Shown one piece after another: positions 1 to 7,148 of a stretch of DNA of 15,680 bases (positions within the stretch are counted from its first letter, which is position 1; each line of letters begins with the position of its first letter). The DNA is from an uncultured Dorea sp. (GTDB taxonomy: Bacteria > Bacillota > Clostridia > Lachnospirales > Lachnospiraceae), in the NCBI GenBank assembly GCA_910577685.1, contig CAJTOH010000061.1, positions 1 to 15,680 of the forward strand. The letters run 5' to 3'. A program made the position numbers and the translations under genes. The notes under the pieces are model-generated. The model saw only the letters and a list, made by a program, of their open reading frames with translations. It did not search any database and was not told the origin of the DNA.

Positions 1-52
1 ACTTGATAGTATAGATTGTTCAACTTTTCTTGTCCACACTTATATACTAACA
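1..52 (-). mobile_element. Terminal end of an insertion-sequence-like element
   Basis: On the minus strand the group II intron reverse transcriptase is recognisable up to the codons GTA GTA GAC (65-57). It then changes abruptly into sequence starting TGTTAGTATATAAGTGTGGA near base 52. That sequence resembles the right-edge element starting at 15593: both begin TGT, then have TGGACAA, an A-rich run, AAGT, GAA and ACTAT in the same order. I infer an IS terminus with its body extending left out of the window. An IS3-type family is a guess from the TGT...TGGACA style of end. No transposase is visible. Confidence 0.45.
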
Positions 53-461
53 CCAGGTCTACTACTGTGGGGATTCCTAATTTTCTGACCTCGCCCTTTT
101 CTTCCTTGGGTATTTCTACCCTGCGGACTGGGTTGGGTTTATATTTCCCTTCCTTTATCTTCTGGATTATTTCGCTCTGGTTTCCTTTCAGGTAGGGCAG
201 AAGTTCATCCACCTGCATTCCGTCTATTCCGCCTTTGCCTTTGTTTGATTTCACTTTCCTGTAAGCCTTGTTTAAGTTGTCTTTCCGTAAAATCAGTTCC
301 AGTAGATTGTCCGTCCAAAAGTCCGTGATGATGTGGTTGTTTTCAGTAATCCGCTGATAGACGGACACTCCTGCATACTCTTTCTGTTCCGCAGATACCA
401 TTTGCAGATAGTCTTCCATATGAAGTTGTCTGTCCTTGAACCCATCTTTGGTTACATTCAT
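53..461 (-). pseudogene. ltrA: Group II intron reverse transcriptase/maturase, N-terminal part only (truncated)
   Basis: Intron-encoded protein that would act as reverse transcriptase and maturase for intron splicing and mobility. It reads from ATG 461 with the ribosome binding site TTTAGGAGATGTGAGTAA upstream. It shows the N-terminal hallmarks of the family: LLELILRKDNLNKAYRKV, then NKGKGGIDGM, then GKYKPNPVRRVEIPK and RKLGIPTVVD, i.e. RT0/RT1 and the start of RT2. The family normally continues R-V-I-Q-Q after TVVD and runs to about 400-600 residues. Here homology stops at residue 135 and the frame runs on through IS-like sequence to the window edge. The catalytic YADD motif, maturase domain and any endonuclease domain are absent, so the copy cannot mobilise itself unless the rest lies elsewhere. 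The identity is secure; the exact break point is not. Confidence 0.85.
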
Positions 462-862
462 TTACTCACATCTCCTAAAGTTCAGTCCTTCCCACTACGC
501 TTGCAACCATAATGGTACTATGACCTCTGCTGACTTCTCGTGATAAATCTTATTTCAACCGCTTCCGCAAATGTTTTATTGCATTGGACGCGTCCACGAG
601 ACCTCCCCGGGTACTCACACGCTCTTTCCCTCTTATACTCACTCCATAAATACTAACTACAGTTCCGTGCAGTTATCGGACTTTGGTTTGTTTGGCAACC
701 TCATCCCTGCATTTAGCCTCAAATGTAGAAAGCCAGAGTTTTGCCTAATCCTTTCTTCAGATTCCACCTCACGATGGACACCCTTGGCTTCGGCTGTATC
801 CTTCCTACTGCCGGGCGGATTGGGGACTTTCACCCGTTAGAACATGTGCCCACCGGGCTCAC
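53..862 (-). mobile_element. Group II intron (class C-like), 5' portion, 3' part lost
   Basis: The 5' end is placed at base 862, where the minus strand reads GTGAGCCCGGTGGGC, close to the GTGCGCCC start common in bacterial group II introns. Next comes AACGGGTGAAAGTCCC (822-838), the GTGAAAGTCC element found in domain I of these introns. About 400 nt of structured non-coding RNA (domains I-III and the start of IV) precede the reverse transcriptase ORF. The 5' boundary is immediately after the U-run of an intrinsic terminator (864-897), the typical insertion site of class C introns. Domains V and VI and the rest of domain IV are missing, because an IS-like end replaces them at about base 52. 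The class C label is inferred from the insertion site, not from a structure model. Confidence 0.75.
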
Positions 863-863
863 C

Positions 864-897
864 AAAAAAAATCCCGGAAGATTACTCCTCCGGGATT
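864..897 (-). terminator. Rho-independent terminator preceding the intron
   Basis: Minus strand: stem AATCCCGGA (897-889), a 10-nt loop, complementary TCCGGGATT (878-870), then eight T residues (871-864). All nine stem pairs are Watson-Crick. It would terminate leftward transcription coming from the 900-1350 region. It also forms the 5' exon of the group II intron. Confidence 0.85.
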
Positions 898-944
898 CTT
901 CATTTTTCTTTTATTCTTATAAAATGGAAACCGTCTTCATGATT

Positions 945-1058
945 TATACCAAAATGTCCACACTTTCTCCGGTATATGCCAAAAGCCGTCATGTATACAT
1001 TTTGGTACAGGATTTCCGCCTGTTTTCTGCTATGCCAAAAAGTATACTTTTTGGCATA
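945..1058. repeat. Cluster of inverted TATRCCAAAA motifs including a perfect 28-bp palindrome
   Basis: Five copies of a TA-Y/R-CCAAAA half-site occur in 114 bp: plus orientation at 945 (TATACCAAAA), 975 (TATGCCAAAA) and 1031 (TATGCCAAAA), and inverted copies ending at 1009 (TTTTGGTACA) and 1058 (TTTTGGCATA). The last pair makes a perfect 28-bp palindrome, 1031-1058, with centre GTATAC. The second pair, 975-1009, is looser but also contains GTATAC (993-998). This could be a multi-site operator, the repeated terminus of a transposon, or RNA hairpins in a small transcript ending at the 864-897 terminator. No protein is assigned to it. Confidence 0.7.
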
Positions 1059-1351
1059 TTTCGGATTAACAGCACGATTAATCCTCACCTGTAGTTAAAA
1101 ACAACATAAATGGCGTAATTTGTGCATTTATCTTAATTATTTTTACGAATTTTATATATAAACCGTCAAGAATCTATGAAACGAATTTTCTTTAGCCTTA
1201 ATAGAGTTTCCATAGGATATGGTAGCTTTATGCCTTCCATCCAAAATTGGCTAGTAAATAAGTGAAGCTTTCTAAGAGGTATAGTATATGCAATTCTTTA
1301 TATGTATAGCAAAGTGGAAACGCTACTTTCAACCTAAAATCCAAAAATAGC
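1059..1351. other. AT-rich intergenic stretch without a convincing gene
   Basis: No ORF with a ribosome binding site is seen on either strand. On the minus strand TTGACG (1169-1164) with a weak TAAAAA 18 bases further on (1145-1140) could be a promoter for a short transcript ending at the 864-897 terminator. No clear terminator follows the winged-helix gene. The composition is more AT-rich than the operon to the right, consistent with acquired DNA. Confidence 0.4.
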
Positions 1352-1681
1352 TTACTCTTCTGGAATTACAAATTTATATCCAACACCCCTTACCGTTTGA
1401 ATATATTTTGAATTTGCTTCTAATTTTTTGCGCAGACTATATACGAGACAATAAATAGTATTATCAACATATATTGGTAATATATCACCATACACTTCTT
1501 CATAAATTTGCTCTTTTGTAAACACCCACCCAGGATAATTAGCTAATAGACAAAGCATTGCAAATTCTTTAGGATATAATGTAACTAAATGACCGGAAAC
1601 CATTACCAATCTACACCGTAAATTTATGATTAAATTTTTATATTCTATAATATAGTCTTTACAAATCTCTTTTGGAATCAT
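1352..1681 (-). CDS. Solo winged-helix DNA-binding protein (OmpR/PhoB C-terminal type)
   Basis: A 109-residue protein, essentially only the effector domain of an OmpR/PhoB-type response regulator. Visible family signatures are LYPKEFAMLCLLANYPG (the L-T-x-x-E-F-x-L-L region, about residues 35-51), VFTKEQIYEEVYG, VDNTIYCLVYSLRKKL (recognition helix) and the terminal wing IQTVRGVGYKF. No receiver domain or phospho-acceptor precedes it, so it probably binds DNA constitutively or through a partner. The ATG at 1681 has AGGGG nine bases upstream. Coding composition is markedly more AT-rich than the operon genes, which suggests horizontal transfer. It sits between intron/repeat debris and the broken 3' end of the operon. 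Target unknown. Domain call high confidence; role not determinable. Confidence 0.85.
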   Translation of the reverse strand: MIPKEICKDYIIEYKNLIINLRCRLVMVSGHLVTLYPKEFAMLCLLANYPGWVFTKEQIYEEVYGDILPIYVDNTIYCLVYSLRKKLEANSKYIQTVRGVGYKFVIPEE

Positions 1682-1805
1682 CTAATTGTCCCCTAATGTA
1701 ACTCATCGTTTCTTTTTTCATATATTTTTGAAAACCTTATTTAAGATAATCGAATTTATACATACCAGCAATGGAAGTCCGATATTAAATCTTGATACAA
1801 GAAGC

Positions 1806-1856
1806 CTAAAATGGATTTAGGATAGAAATCTTGACAGGTGCAATAAATGCTGCCAT
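1806..1856 (-). pseudogene. 16-codon stub behind YitT, probable 5' fragment of a truncated gene
   Basis: GGGAGG lies five bases before ATG 1856 and the frame reads MAAFIAPVKISILNPF then TAG. The ribosome binding site is among the strongest here, yet the ORF is only 16 codons and starts 16 bases beyond the YitT stop, where a further operon gene would be expected. MAAFIAPV looks like the start of a small membrane protein, after which sequence quality changes to AT-rich DNA. I infer that the following gene was truncated when foreign DNA joined at about 1830. It could alternatively be a real very short peptide. A weak 6-bp hairpin (1805-1821) overlaps the end, without a U-run. Confidence 0.4.
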
Positions 1857-1872
1857 TTGAACCTCCCGGAGT

Positions 1873-2760
1873 TTATATTATTTCCTTTTTGAGTTCTTCA
1901 TATGCAATACGTTCTCTGGTAAATCCCTGACCATTCACCTCGTTAATCTGATTAATGGTAAGAAACGCAAACGGATCTGTTTCACAGACCATCTCTTTCA
2001 AAGCAAATAGTTTGTGTCTTGGAATCACACACATAACTCCTTTCTGTTCTTCACCGCTATATCCCGTCTGTATGTGAAAAAGCGTCACTCCGGCTTCTAT
2101 GTCCTGCAATATTTTTTCCTGAATCTTTTTATACTCTCTTGAAATAATCATCACCTGCATAGAGACCTTTCCATTCGGAACAACTTTATCAATCACAACC
2201 GTTGCCAGAAGAGTCAGTATAATCCCATAAAGTATTTGCTCCATATCAGAGAAAGAAGCCTGTATGCCTAAAACCACAAAATCTACCATATACACCGTGA
2301 CGCCGACTGAAAGGGAAGTTTTTTTGTTTGCTATTAGGGCAATAATATCCGTTCCCCCCGTCGATCCTCCGACCCTTACCACAATCCCCATGCTAACGCC
2401 TACAAGAAGTCCTCCAAAAATGGCAGACAACAGTATATTGTCTGTCATAGTTGTGATTCCTGGAATTTTCTGTAACAGTTCAAGAAATAAGGGATAGATA
2501 AATGTACTCAATAGAGTTTTCTTTACGAATCCTTTTCCCAGAATAAACCATGCTATGATAAGCAATATACTGTTCAAGCTAAAGACGATGATTGAAGTCC
2601 GAATTCCCCAAAAATGATTCCCGGCAATTCCCAAGCCGGTAGCTCCTCCCATCGGAATCCCTGCCGGAACAATAAAAGCAACCACGGCAAGCGCCAATAT
2701 TGCATTCCCGGCTGCAACGCCCAATAAATTCATTAATTTTTCGCTGGTGCTCTTTTTCAT
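1873..2760 (-). CDS. YitT-family membrane protein (DUF2179 C-terminal domain)
   Basis: 295 residues, the usual length for the family. The first two-thirds is hydrophobic with about five to six membrane spans; VPAGIPMGGATGLGIA and a later VRVGGSTGGTDIIA are glycine-rich loops typical of YitT proteins. The C-terminal part is a soluble DUF2179 domain, including VTLFHIQTGYSGEEQKGVM, VIPRHKL and TDPFAFLTINQINEVNGQGF (about residues 220-280). The biochemical function of the family is not established; roles in export or sensing at the membrane are only proposed. ATG 2760 overlaps the stop of the preceding cysteine desulfidase gene as ATGA, so the two are translationally coupled. This is the last intact gene of the leftward operon. 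Confidence 0.9.
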   Translation of the reverse strand: MKKSTSEKLMNLLGVAAGNAILALAVVAFIVPAGIPMGGATGLGIAGNHFWGIRTSIIVFSLNSILLIIAWFILGKGFVKKTLLSTFIYPLFLELLQKIPGITTMTDNILLSAIFGGLLVGVSMGIVVRVGGSTGGTDIIALIANKKTSLSVGVTVYMVDFVVLGIQASFSDMEQILYGIILTLLATVVIDKVVPNGKVSMQVMIISREYKKIQEKILQDIEAGVTLFHIQTGYSGEEQKGVMCVIPRHKLFALKEMVCETDPFAFLTINQINEVNGQGFTRERIAYEELKKEII

Positions 2761-4025
2761 TTTATCATCATCTCTATAATCTTCTTATTCGTTTCTTTCA
2801 TTCCTTCCTTGCCGAGTATTCCTATATTTTCAATCGTCCGATCGATTCCTTCCGCCACAATTCCTTCCCCCGCGCAGAATTCCTGTTCATTCAGATACAT
2901 ATAATAACCGACAATTCCTGCTTCTACAGATGATGCGATTTTCGCTGCGCAAGACGCTTTAGCGCCGTCACAGACAATGCCGGATACAATTGCAAGCGCA
3001 TTCACGACCGTATGCTTGATTTCCTCATACCCGCCTCCATGCAGATAAGCAATTCCCGCTCCTGCGGCGGCGCCTGCGCTGACCGCCCCGCAATATGCAG
3101 ATAATGTCCCGATTCCTGCTTTTATATAAATAGCCGTAAGATTAGACAACAATAATGCCCGATAAATCTTCTCGATATCACAGTTCAGACTTTCTCCATA
3201 AACCAATACCGGAACAGAACAGGTAATGCCTTGATTGCCGCTTCCTGAATTGATCACGACCGGCAGTCCGCAGCCGTTCATCCTTGCATCAGAACCGGCT
3301 GCTGCCATCGCTTTTGCGCGTACCTGCACAGCATCGCCTTCCATTTTAAGCAGTATACTTCCGATATTTGCCCCATAATTTCCGCGTATACCTTCCCTGG
3401 CAATCTTCATATTGCATTCTATCTGTTTATCCAGGGTTTCTTTCACATCCTCAATATCTGCACATCGGACAAATTCCCATATATTCTCCATGGAAAGAAC
3501 GTCCCTGTTCGCTTTTTCTATTTTCTCGTCTTTCAAATCGTCACGGATGAATTCCCAGTTCTTTTCTATCTGAACAATATTGGTATGATAATCCGTAATC
3601 CTGACGCTTGCCTGGGAATGTTCTTTATAAACACATACGGACAAATCAAATGTACGCCCTGTCTCCTGATATTCAACTTTGATATCTGCCTGTCCCAAAT
3701 AACCTTTAATACGCTCTATGTCCTCCGACTCTATCTCCGAAAGAACTTCCAGTTTTTTGTTCTCATTTCCACAGACAACGCCGGCTGCGGCTGCGGCCTC
3801 TATTCCTCTTAAACCGCCGGTATTCGGAACAACAACGCTTTTTACGTTTTTAATAATGCTTCCGCTTGCCTTTACTACAATCTTTTCCGGCAATTCCCCT
3901 AATACCGCCCTTGCTCTTGCAGCCGCATAAGAAATCGCGATGGGTTCCGTGCATCCCATGGCTGTAACCAGTTCTTCTTTCAGAATCTGCACATATATCT
4001 GATAAATATTATCCTCTCTTTTCAT
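2757..4025 (-). CDS. L-cysteine desulfidase family protein (UPF0597/YhaM, serine dehydratase alpha-like)
   Basis: Family members cleave L-cysteine to pyruvate, ammonia and sulfide with an iron-sulfur cluster, or are annotated as serine dehydratase-like. The protein is about 422 residues, normal for the family. Visible signatures are ELVTAMGCTEPIA with Cys25, VVVPNTGGLRGIEAAAAAG, NSGSGNQGITCSVPV, AYCGAVSAGAAAGAGIAYL and VCDGAKASCAAK; the conserved cysteines fit an Fe-S site. Start: ATG 4025 has GGAG eight bases upstream; the GTG at 4031 is two codons earlier and less well placed. It lies 18 bases after the M16 peptidase stop without a visible terminator. Sulfide or pyruvate production could connect with the redox gene upstream, but that is speculation. 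Substrate (cysteine versus another small amino acid) is not settled by sequence. Confidence 0.85.
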   Translation of the reverse strand: MKREDNIYQIYVQILKEELVTAMGCTEPIAISYAAARARAVLGELPEKIVVKASGSIIKNVKSVVVPNTGGLRGIEAAAAAGVVCGNENKKLEVLSEIESEDIERIKGYLGQADIKVEYQETGRTFDLSVCVYKEHSQASVRITDYHTNIVQIEKNWEFIRDDLKDEKIEKANRDVLSMENIWEFVRCADIEDVKETLDKQIECNMKIAREGIRGNYGANIGSILLKMEGDAVQVRAKAMAAAGSDARMNGCGLPVVINSGSGNQGITCSVPVLVYGESLNCDIEKIYRALLLSNLTAIYIKAGIGTLSAYCGAVSAGAAAGAGIAYLHGGGYEEIKHTVVNALAIVSGIVCDGAKASCAAKIASSVEAGIVGYYMYLNEQEFCAGEGIVAEGIDRTIENIGILGKEGMKETNKKIIEMMIK

Positions 4026-4043
4026 TCTCACATCTCCGTATAT

Positions 4044-6821
4044 TTACTCCATCAGTACCGTTACATTGTCGAATTGGCCGGCCGCCTCTTCGATCTTCGC
4101 TCTGTTTCCAAGAACGCAGACGGTTCCCTCTTTGGCAAAGCTCTCCATCGCCTGACGCCTGTTTTTCAAGTCTTCTTCCGACGCATTTAACAACCCTTCT
4201 CTGACCTTTGCCCTGACCTGCGGTCCTTCCTGCCTCAGATACCAGGAATCCATTCGTTTTGCCTGTACATATGTTTTGGGAGTCCGGTCATATCCGGCAA
4301 CTGCGCCAATCTTATAATTCAGAAGCTCCTGCTCTCCTAATTCAAGATCTTTCAGCCAACTTGAAGCGCTGCGGAAGGCTTCTATCGTCCTTTTTACGTT
4401 CGGATCTCGATAGGAGCTCATGGCCCAGCTTTGATTTGGGAGTACAGACATCTGGCAGCCGTAAGCCCCTCCTTCAGCGCGGATCTTTGCCCACAGATAA
4501 TCGAAGCTCACCATTCTGCCAAGAAGATAATCCTCACCGGTATATTCCCCGATTCCTCCAAGCGCAACATAGGATACCTCCGACGGAATGATAAATGCCT
4601 CTGATTTCCCGGGAAGCAATTTATCCTGATACCATCCGGGTTCCCTTTCCCTTGCACTGCCGCAGAACCCGGAAGCTGCGATCAACTGGCGGAAATCGCC
4701 GTAAGCTTTCTCTGTGCCTGTAAAACTCATCACCAGATTAGATTTACGGCAAAGCTTCTCCTGAATTTCCTTAAGTTCCCGGATCATCTGCCCCTGGTCC
4801 GCGTCAAAGTTCTTCAGAAGCTTTCCTAAGAACTGATAATAGTGAATTCCGTTATAGCGTTCCCTTGCCGCTCCTTCCGGCATATAGTGTGCGGCCGCAC
4901 GTCCGGACGCATAACTGTTTCCGCTGGTAACAAATCCCCTCTCCAGTTCCATCCGGCTCTGCCTGATCCTTTTCAGAATGATCTCCGGTTGCTCCAGAAT
5001 GGTATCATACAGCAGCTCTTCCCCCAGTTTTACCGCTCTTGGAAGATTCTGTTCCAGACAGCTGATATCCATCACAAATTTAAGCCTGACATGCCGGATA
5101 TCATCTGCATTGGTGTACGCTTCCAGATAAGCCCTTGCATTTCCAAGCCACATGTTCTTCTCAATCACTAATTCTTCCAGGCTGTGCGTTCTCGTAGGAA
5201 GACTGCCCAGAAGTTCGGAAAACAGCTTCGCATAAGGAACTTTCTCCGGCTTTAGATCACTGATATCAAAATAGCAGCTTTGATATGCCACTCCTTTTGA
5301 AGGGATCTCCTGCCTCAGGTATGTAATACCGGATTCTTCCTCTGCCCCAGTGAGCGGCTCCTCCTTCTTATGAAGCAGATCATCCGCAGACAGACCCGGC
5401 AGGTCTTCTGTCTCTTCTTCCTGCCCCTTCTCTTCGGCCTTTTCAAGAGGTTCCAGGTAAGCCTCTGCCTCATGAGCATTTTCCAAAAGGATTTCCCTCA
5501 GAAGTGATTCAAAATATCCTTCCTTTACAAGAGTCCGCATCTTCACATAGGTCTCTTCAAATTCTATCATCTCGCAAGGTCCGGTTCCCTGCGCCCATCC
5601 GTCGGCAATATCCAGCACATATTCAATTCCCTCCGGCTGGCCCCCGCCTTTTTCCCTCATCCAAAATTCCAGACGGTTGATCGCCGAAACCAATAGCTCT
5701 TCTCCTATTCCTTCTTTGCAAAGTCTGTCCGCCTGTTCTGTGATAACCGTTTTCAACCGGCCGGCAGTTTCTTTGTCTGTATTCTTTATTTTAACGGCAA
5801 GATAGGGCTGTCTGATACCATCCATGATAAAATACTGAATCTCCGGGATTCCCAGGCTCTGAATAAGCCCTTTCTTCATCGGCGCCTCGTCTTCCCCCAT
5901 AATCGCCTGCATAAGGATATAGACTGCATTCATACGTTCCCGGTTGTCAAAATCACCCAGACTATAGGTGCATGACGCAAACACACCCTGATCGCCGAAC
6001 TTCTCCTTATCATACAGCTTATTTCGGATTCCCTTTACGGGTTTCTGCGGCATAACCGGCTTCGCAGGTTCTGATCGTTTCATTTTTCCCAGATAAACTT
6101 TGTCAATATACTCAAACAGTTGTTCCGTATTCATTTTCCCATATAGAACAATACAGCAGTTGGAAGCATTATAAAATGTCCTGTAATATTCCAGAAATTC
6201 CTCATAAGATAGCGCGGGAATCGTATCCGGAAATCCTCCGGGAACAAAACGATAAGCCGTTTCCGGAAACATTGCCTTAGACATTTCATCCTCTAATATG
6301 CTGTCCAGGGACGAGAAAACTCCCTTCATCTCATTATAGACAACGCCGTTAATCTCCGGAGCTTTTCCGTCTTCACACTGAAAATGCCATCCCTCCTGTT
6401 CAAAGATCTCTTTATCCGTAAGAACATTCGGACAAAATACCGCGTTTAGGTAAACGTCCGTCAGATTCATAAAATCCTTCTCATTCTCTGTACAAAAGGG
6501 ATATACCGTATGATCCGGATATGTAATTGCATTGACAAATTCTGCCATGGAATGTTTCATCAGATTGACGAACATCGTTTTATCCGGATATCTGCGGGAA
6601 CCGTTCAGCACAGAATGCTCCAGAATATGGAAAACTCCCGTGCTGTCCTTTGGTATGGTCCGAAATCCAACCAGAAAGCTCTTTTTAACGTCCTGATTGT
6701 CTATGACGACGACCTGCGCTCCGGTTAACAGGTGCTCCATCTGAATAATATCTCCTTCGACCTCCCGCACATACTTCTTTTCTTTAACTTCAAATCCATA
6801 GATTTTTTCCCCGATTTCCAT
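4044..6821 (-). CDS. M16C-family zinc metallopeptidase (PreP/insulinase-like)
   Basis: 925 residues, close to the 950-1000 usual for single-chain M16C presequence-peptidase types. The inverted zinc motif HxxEH is intact as HILEH (H65, E68, H69), and the distal zinc ligand glutamate is likely in VVYNEMKGVFSS about 75 residues later. The C-terminal half carries the second, non-catalytic M16 unit with RAEGGAYGCQMSV and SYRDPNVKRT, the arginine/tyrosine region of the paired half. There is no signal peptide, so it should be cytosolic and degrade peptides of moderate length in a closed chamber. ATG 6821 has AGAGGGA upstream and follows the thioredoxin stop by 12 bases. In this context it may clear failed export substrates or cleaved leader peptides; a plain housekeeping peptidase is equally possible. 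Confidence 0.92.
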   Translation of the reverse strand: MEIGEKIYGFEVKEKKYVREVEGDIIQMEHLLTGAQVVVIDNQDVKKSFLVGFRTIPKDSTGVFHILEHSVLNGSRRYPDKTMFVNLMKHSMAEFVNAITYPDHTVYPFCTENEKDFMNLTDVYLNAVFCPNVLTDKEIFEQEGWHFQCEDGKAPEINGVVYNEMKGVFSSLDSILEDEMSKAMFPETAYRFVPGGFPDTIPALSYEEFLEYYRTFYNASNCCIVLYGKMNTEQLFEYIDKVYLGKMKRSEPAKPVMPQKPVKGIRNKLYDKEKFGDQGVFASCTYSLGDFDNRERMNAVYILMQAIMGEDEAPMKKGLIQSLGIPEIQYFIMDGIRQPYLAVKIKNTDKETAGRLKTVITEQADRLCKEGIGEELLVSAINRLEFWMREKGGGQPEGIEYVLDIADGWAQGTGPCEMIEFEETYVKMRTLVKEGYFESLLREILLENAHEAEAYLEPLEKAEEKGQEEETEDLPGLSADDLLHKKEEPLTGAEEESGITYLRQEIPSKGVAYQSCYFDISDLKPEKVPYAKLFSELLGSLPTRTHSLEELVIEKNMWLGNARAYLEAYTNADDIRHVRLKFVMDISCLEQNLPRAVKLGEELLYDTILEQPEIILKRIRQSRMELERGFVTSGNSYASGRAAAHYMPEGAARERYNGIHYYQFLGKLLKNFDADQGQMIRELKEIQEKLCRKSNLVMSFTGTEKAYGDFRQLIAASGFCGSAREREPGWYQDKLLPGKSEAFIIPSEVSYVALGGIGEYTGEDYLLGRMVSFDYLWAKIRAEGGAYGCQMSVLPNQSWAMSSYRDPNVKRTIEAFRSASSWLKDLELGEQELLNYKIGAVAGYDRTPKTYVQAKRMDSWYLRQEGPQVRAKVREGLLNASEEDLKNRRQAMESFAKEGTVCVLGNRAKIEEAAGQFDNVTVLME

Positions 6822-6833
6822 ATCCGTTCCCTC

Positions 6834-7148
6834 TTAATACATGAATTCTGTAATCTTCTCTTTTATTTCCTCAACTTCCATCACGCCTACATTCTCAAAC
6901 TTCTTTTCACCGTCTTTGTAGAATTGAACGGTTGGAACCGCAAAAATGCGATTCTCTTTGCCAAGCTTCGGATAATCTGTGGTGTTCACTTTCACGATAT
7001 TGATAAACGGAAGCTCCGCGTCTAGCTCTTCCAAAATACGGGAAAAGGCTTTACACGGTACGCATGTTGCGGAAAAGAAATCCACGATCACGAACCCTTC
7101 CTTAATCTGCTCCTTAAAACTCTCATCATCCGCATATTGAATAGCCAT
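6834..7148 (-). CDS. Thioredoxin-like protein with CVPC active site
   Basis: 104 residues, the length of classical thioredoxin. The fold signature is present: VIVDFFSATCVPC with buried Asp23 and the redox pair Cys29/Cys32, and the cis-proline loop as FAVPTVQFYKDG. Two changes are notable. The usual W-C-G-P-C is T-C-V-P-C, and the Trp before the first cysteine is Thr. Substitutions between the cysteines change redox potential and partner choice in this family, so it may serve a dedicated client rather than general reduction. There is no signal peptide, so it is cytosolic. The ATG at 7148 directly abuts the TAG of the PPIase-like gene, with GAGGAAAAG as ribosome binding site inside that gene's last codons, so the two are probably made in step. 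Confidence 0.9.
   Translation of the reverse strand: MAIQYADDESFKEQIKEGFVIVDFFSATCVPCKAFSRILEELDAELPFINIVKVNTTDYPKLGKENRIFAVPTVQFYKDGEKKFENVGVMEVEEIKEKITEFMY

Noticed and set aside
900..1088. Minus-strand 62-codon ORF ending just before the terminator
   Set aside because: It would start at GTG without a recognisable ribosome binding site, its protein resembles no family I know, and it spans the inverted-repeat cluster, which explains its composition better.
571..1094. Two plus-strand ORFs over the intron 5' region
   Set aside because: They lie antisense to group II intron RNA and a terminator and have no ribosome binding sites; chance frames.
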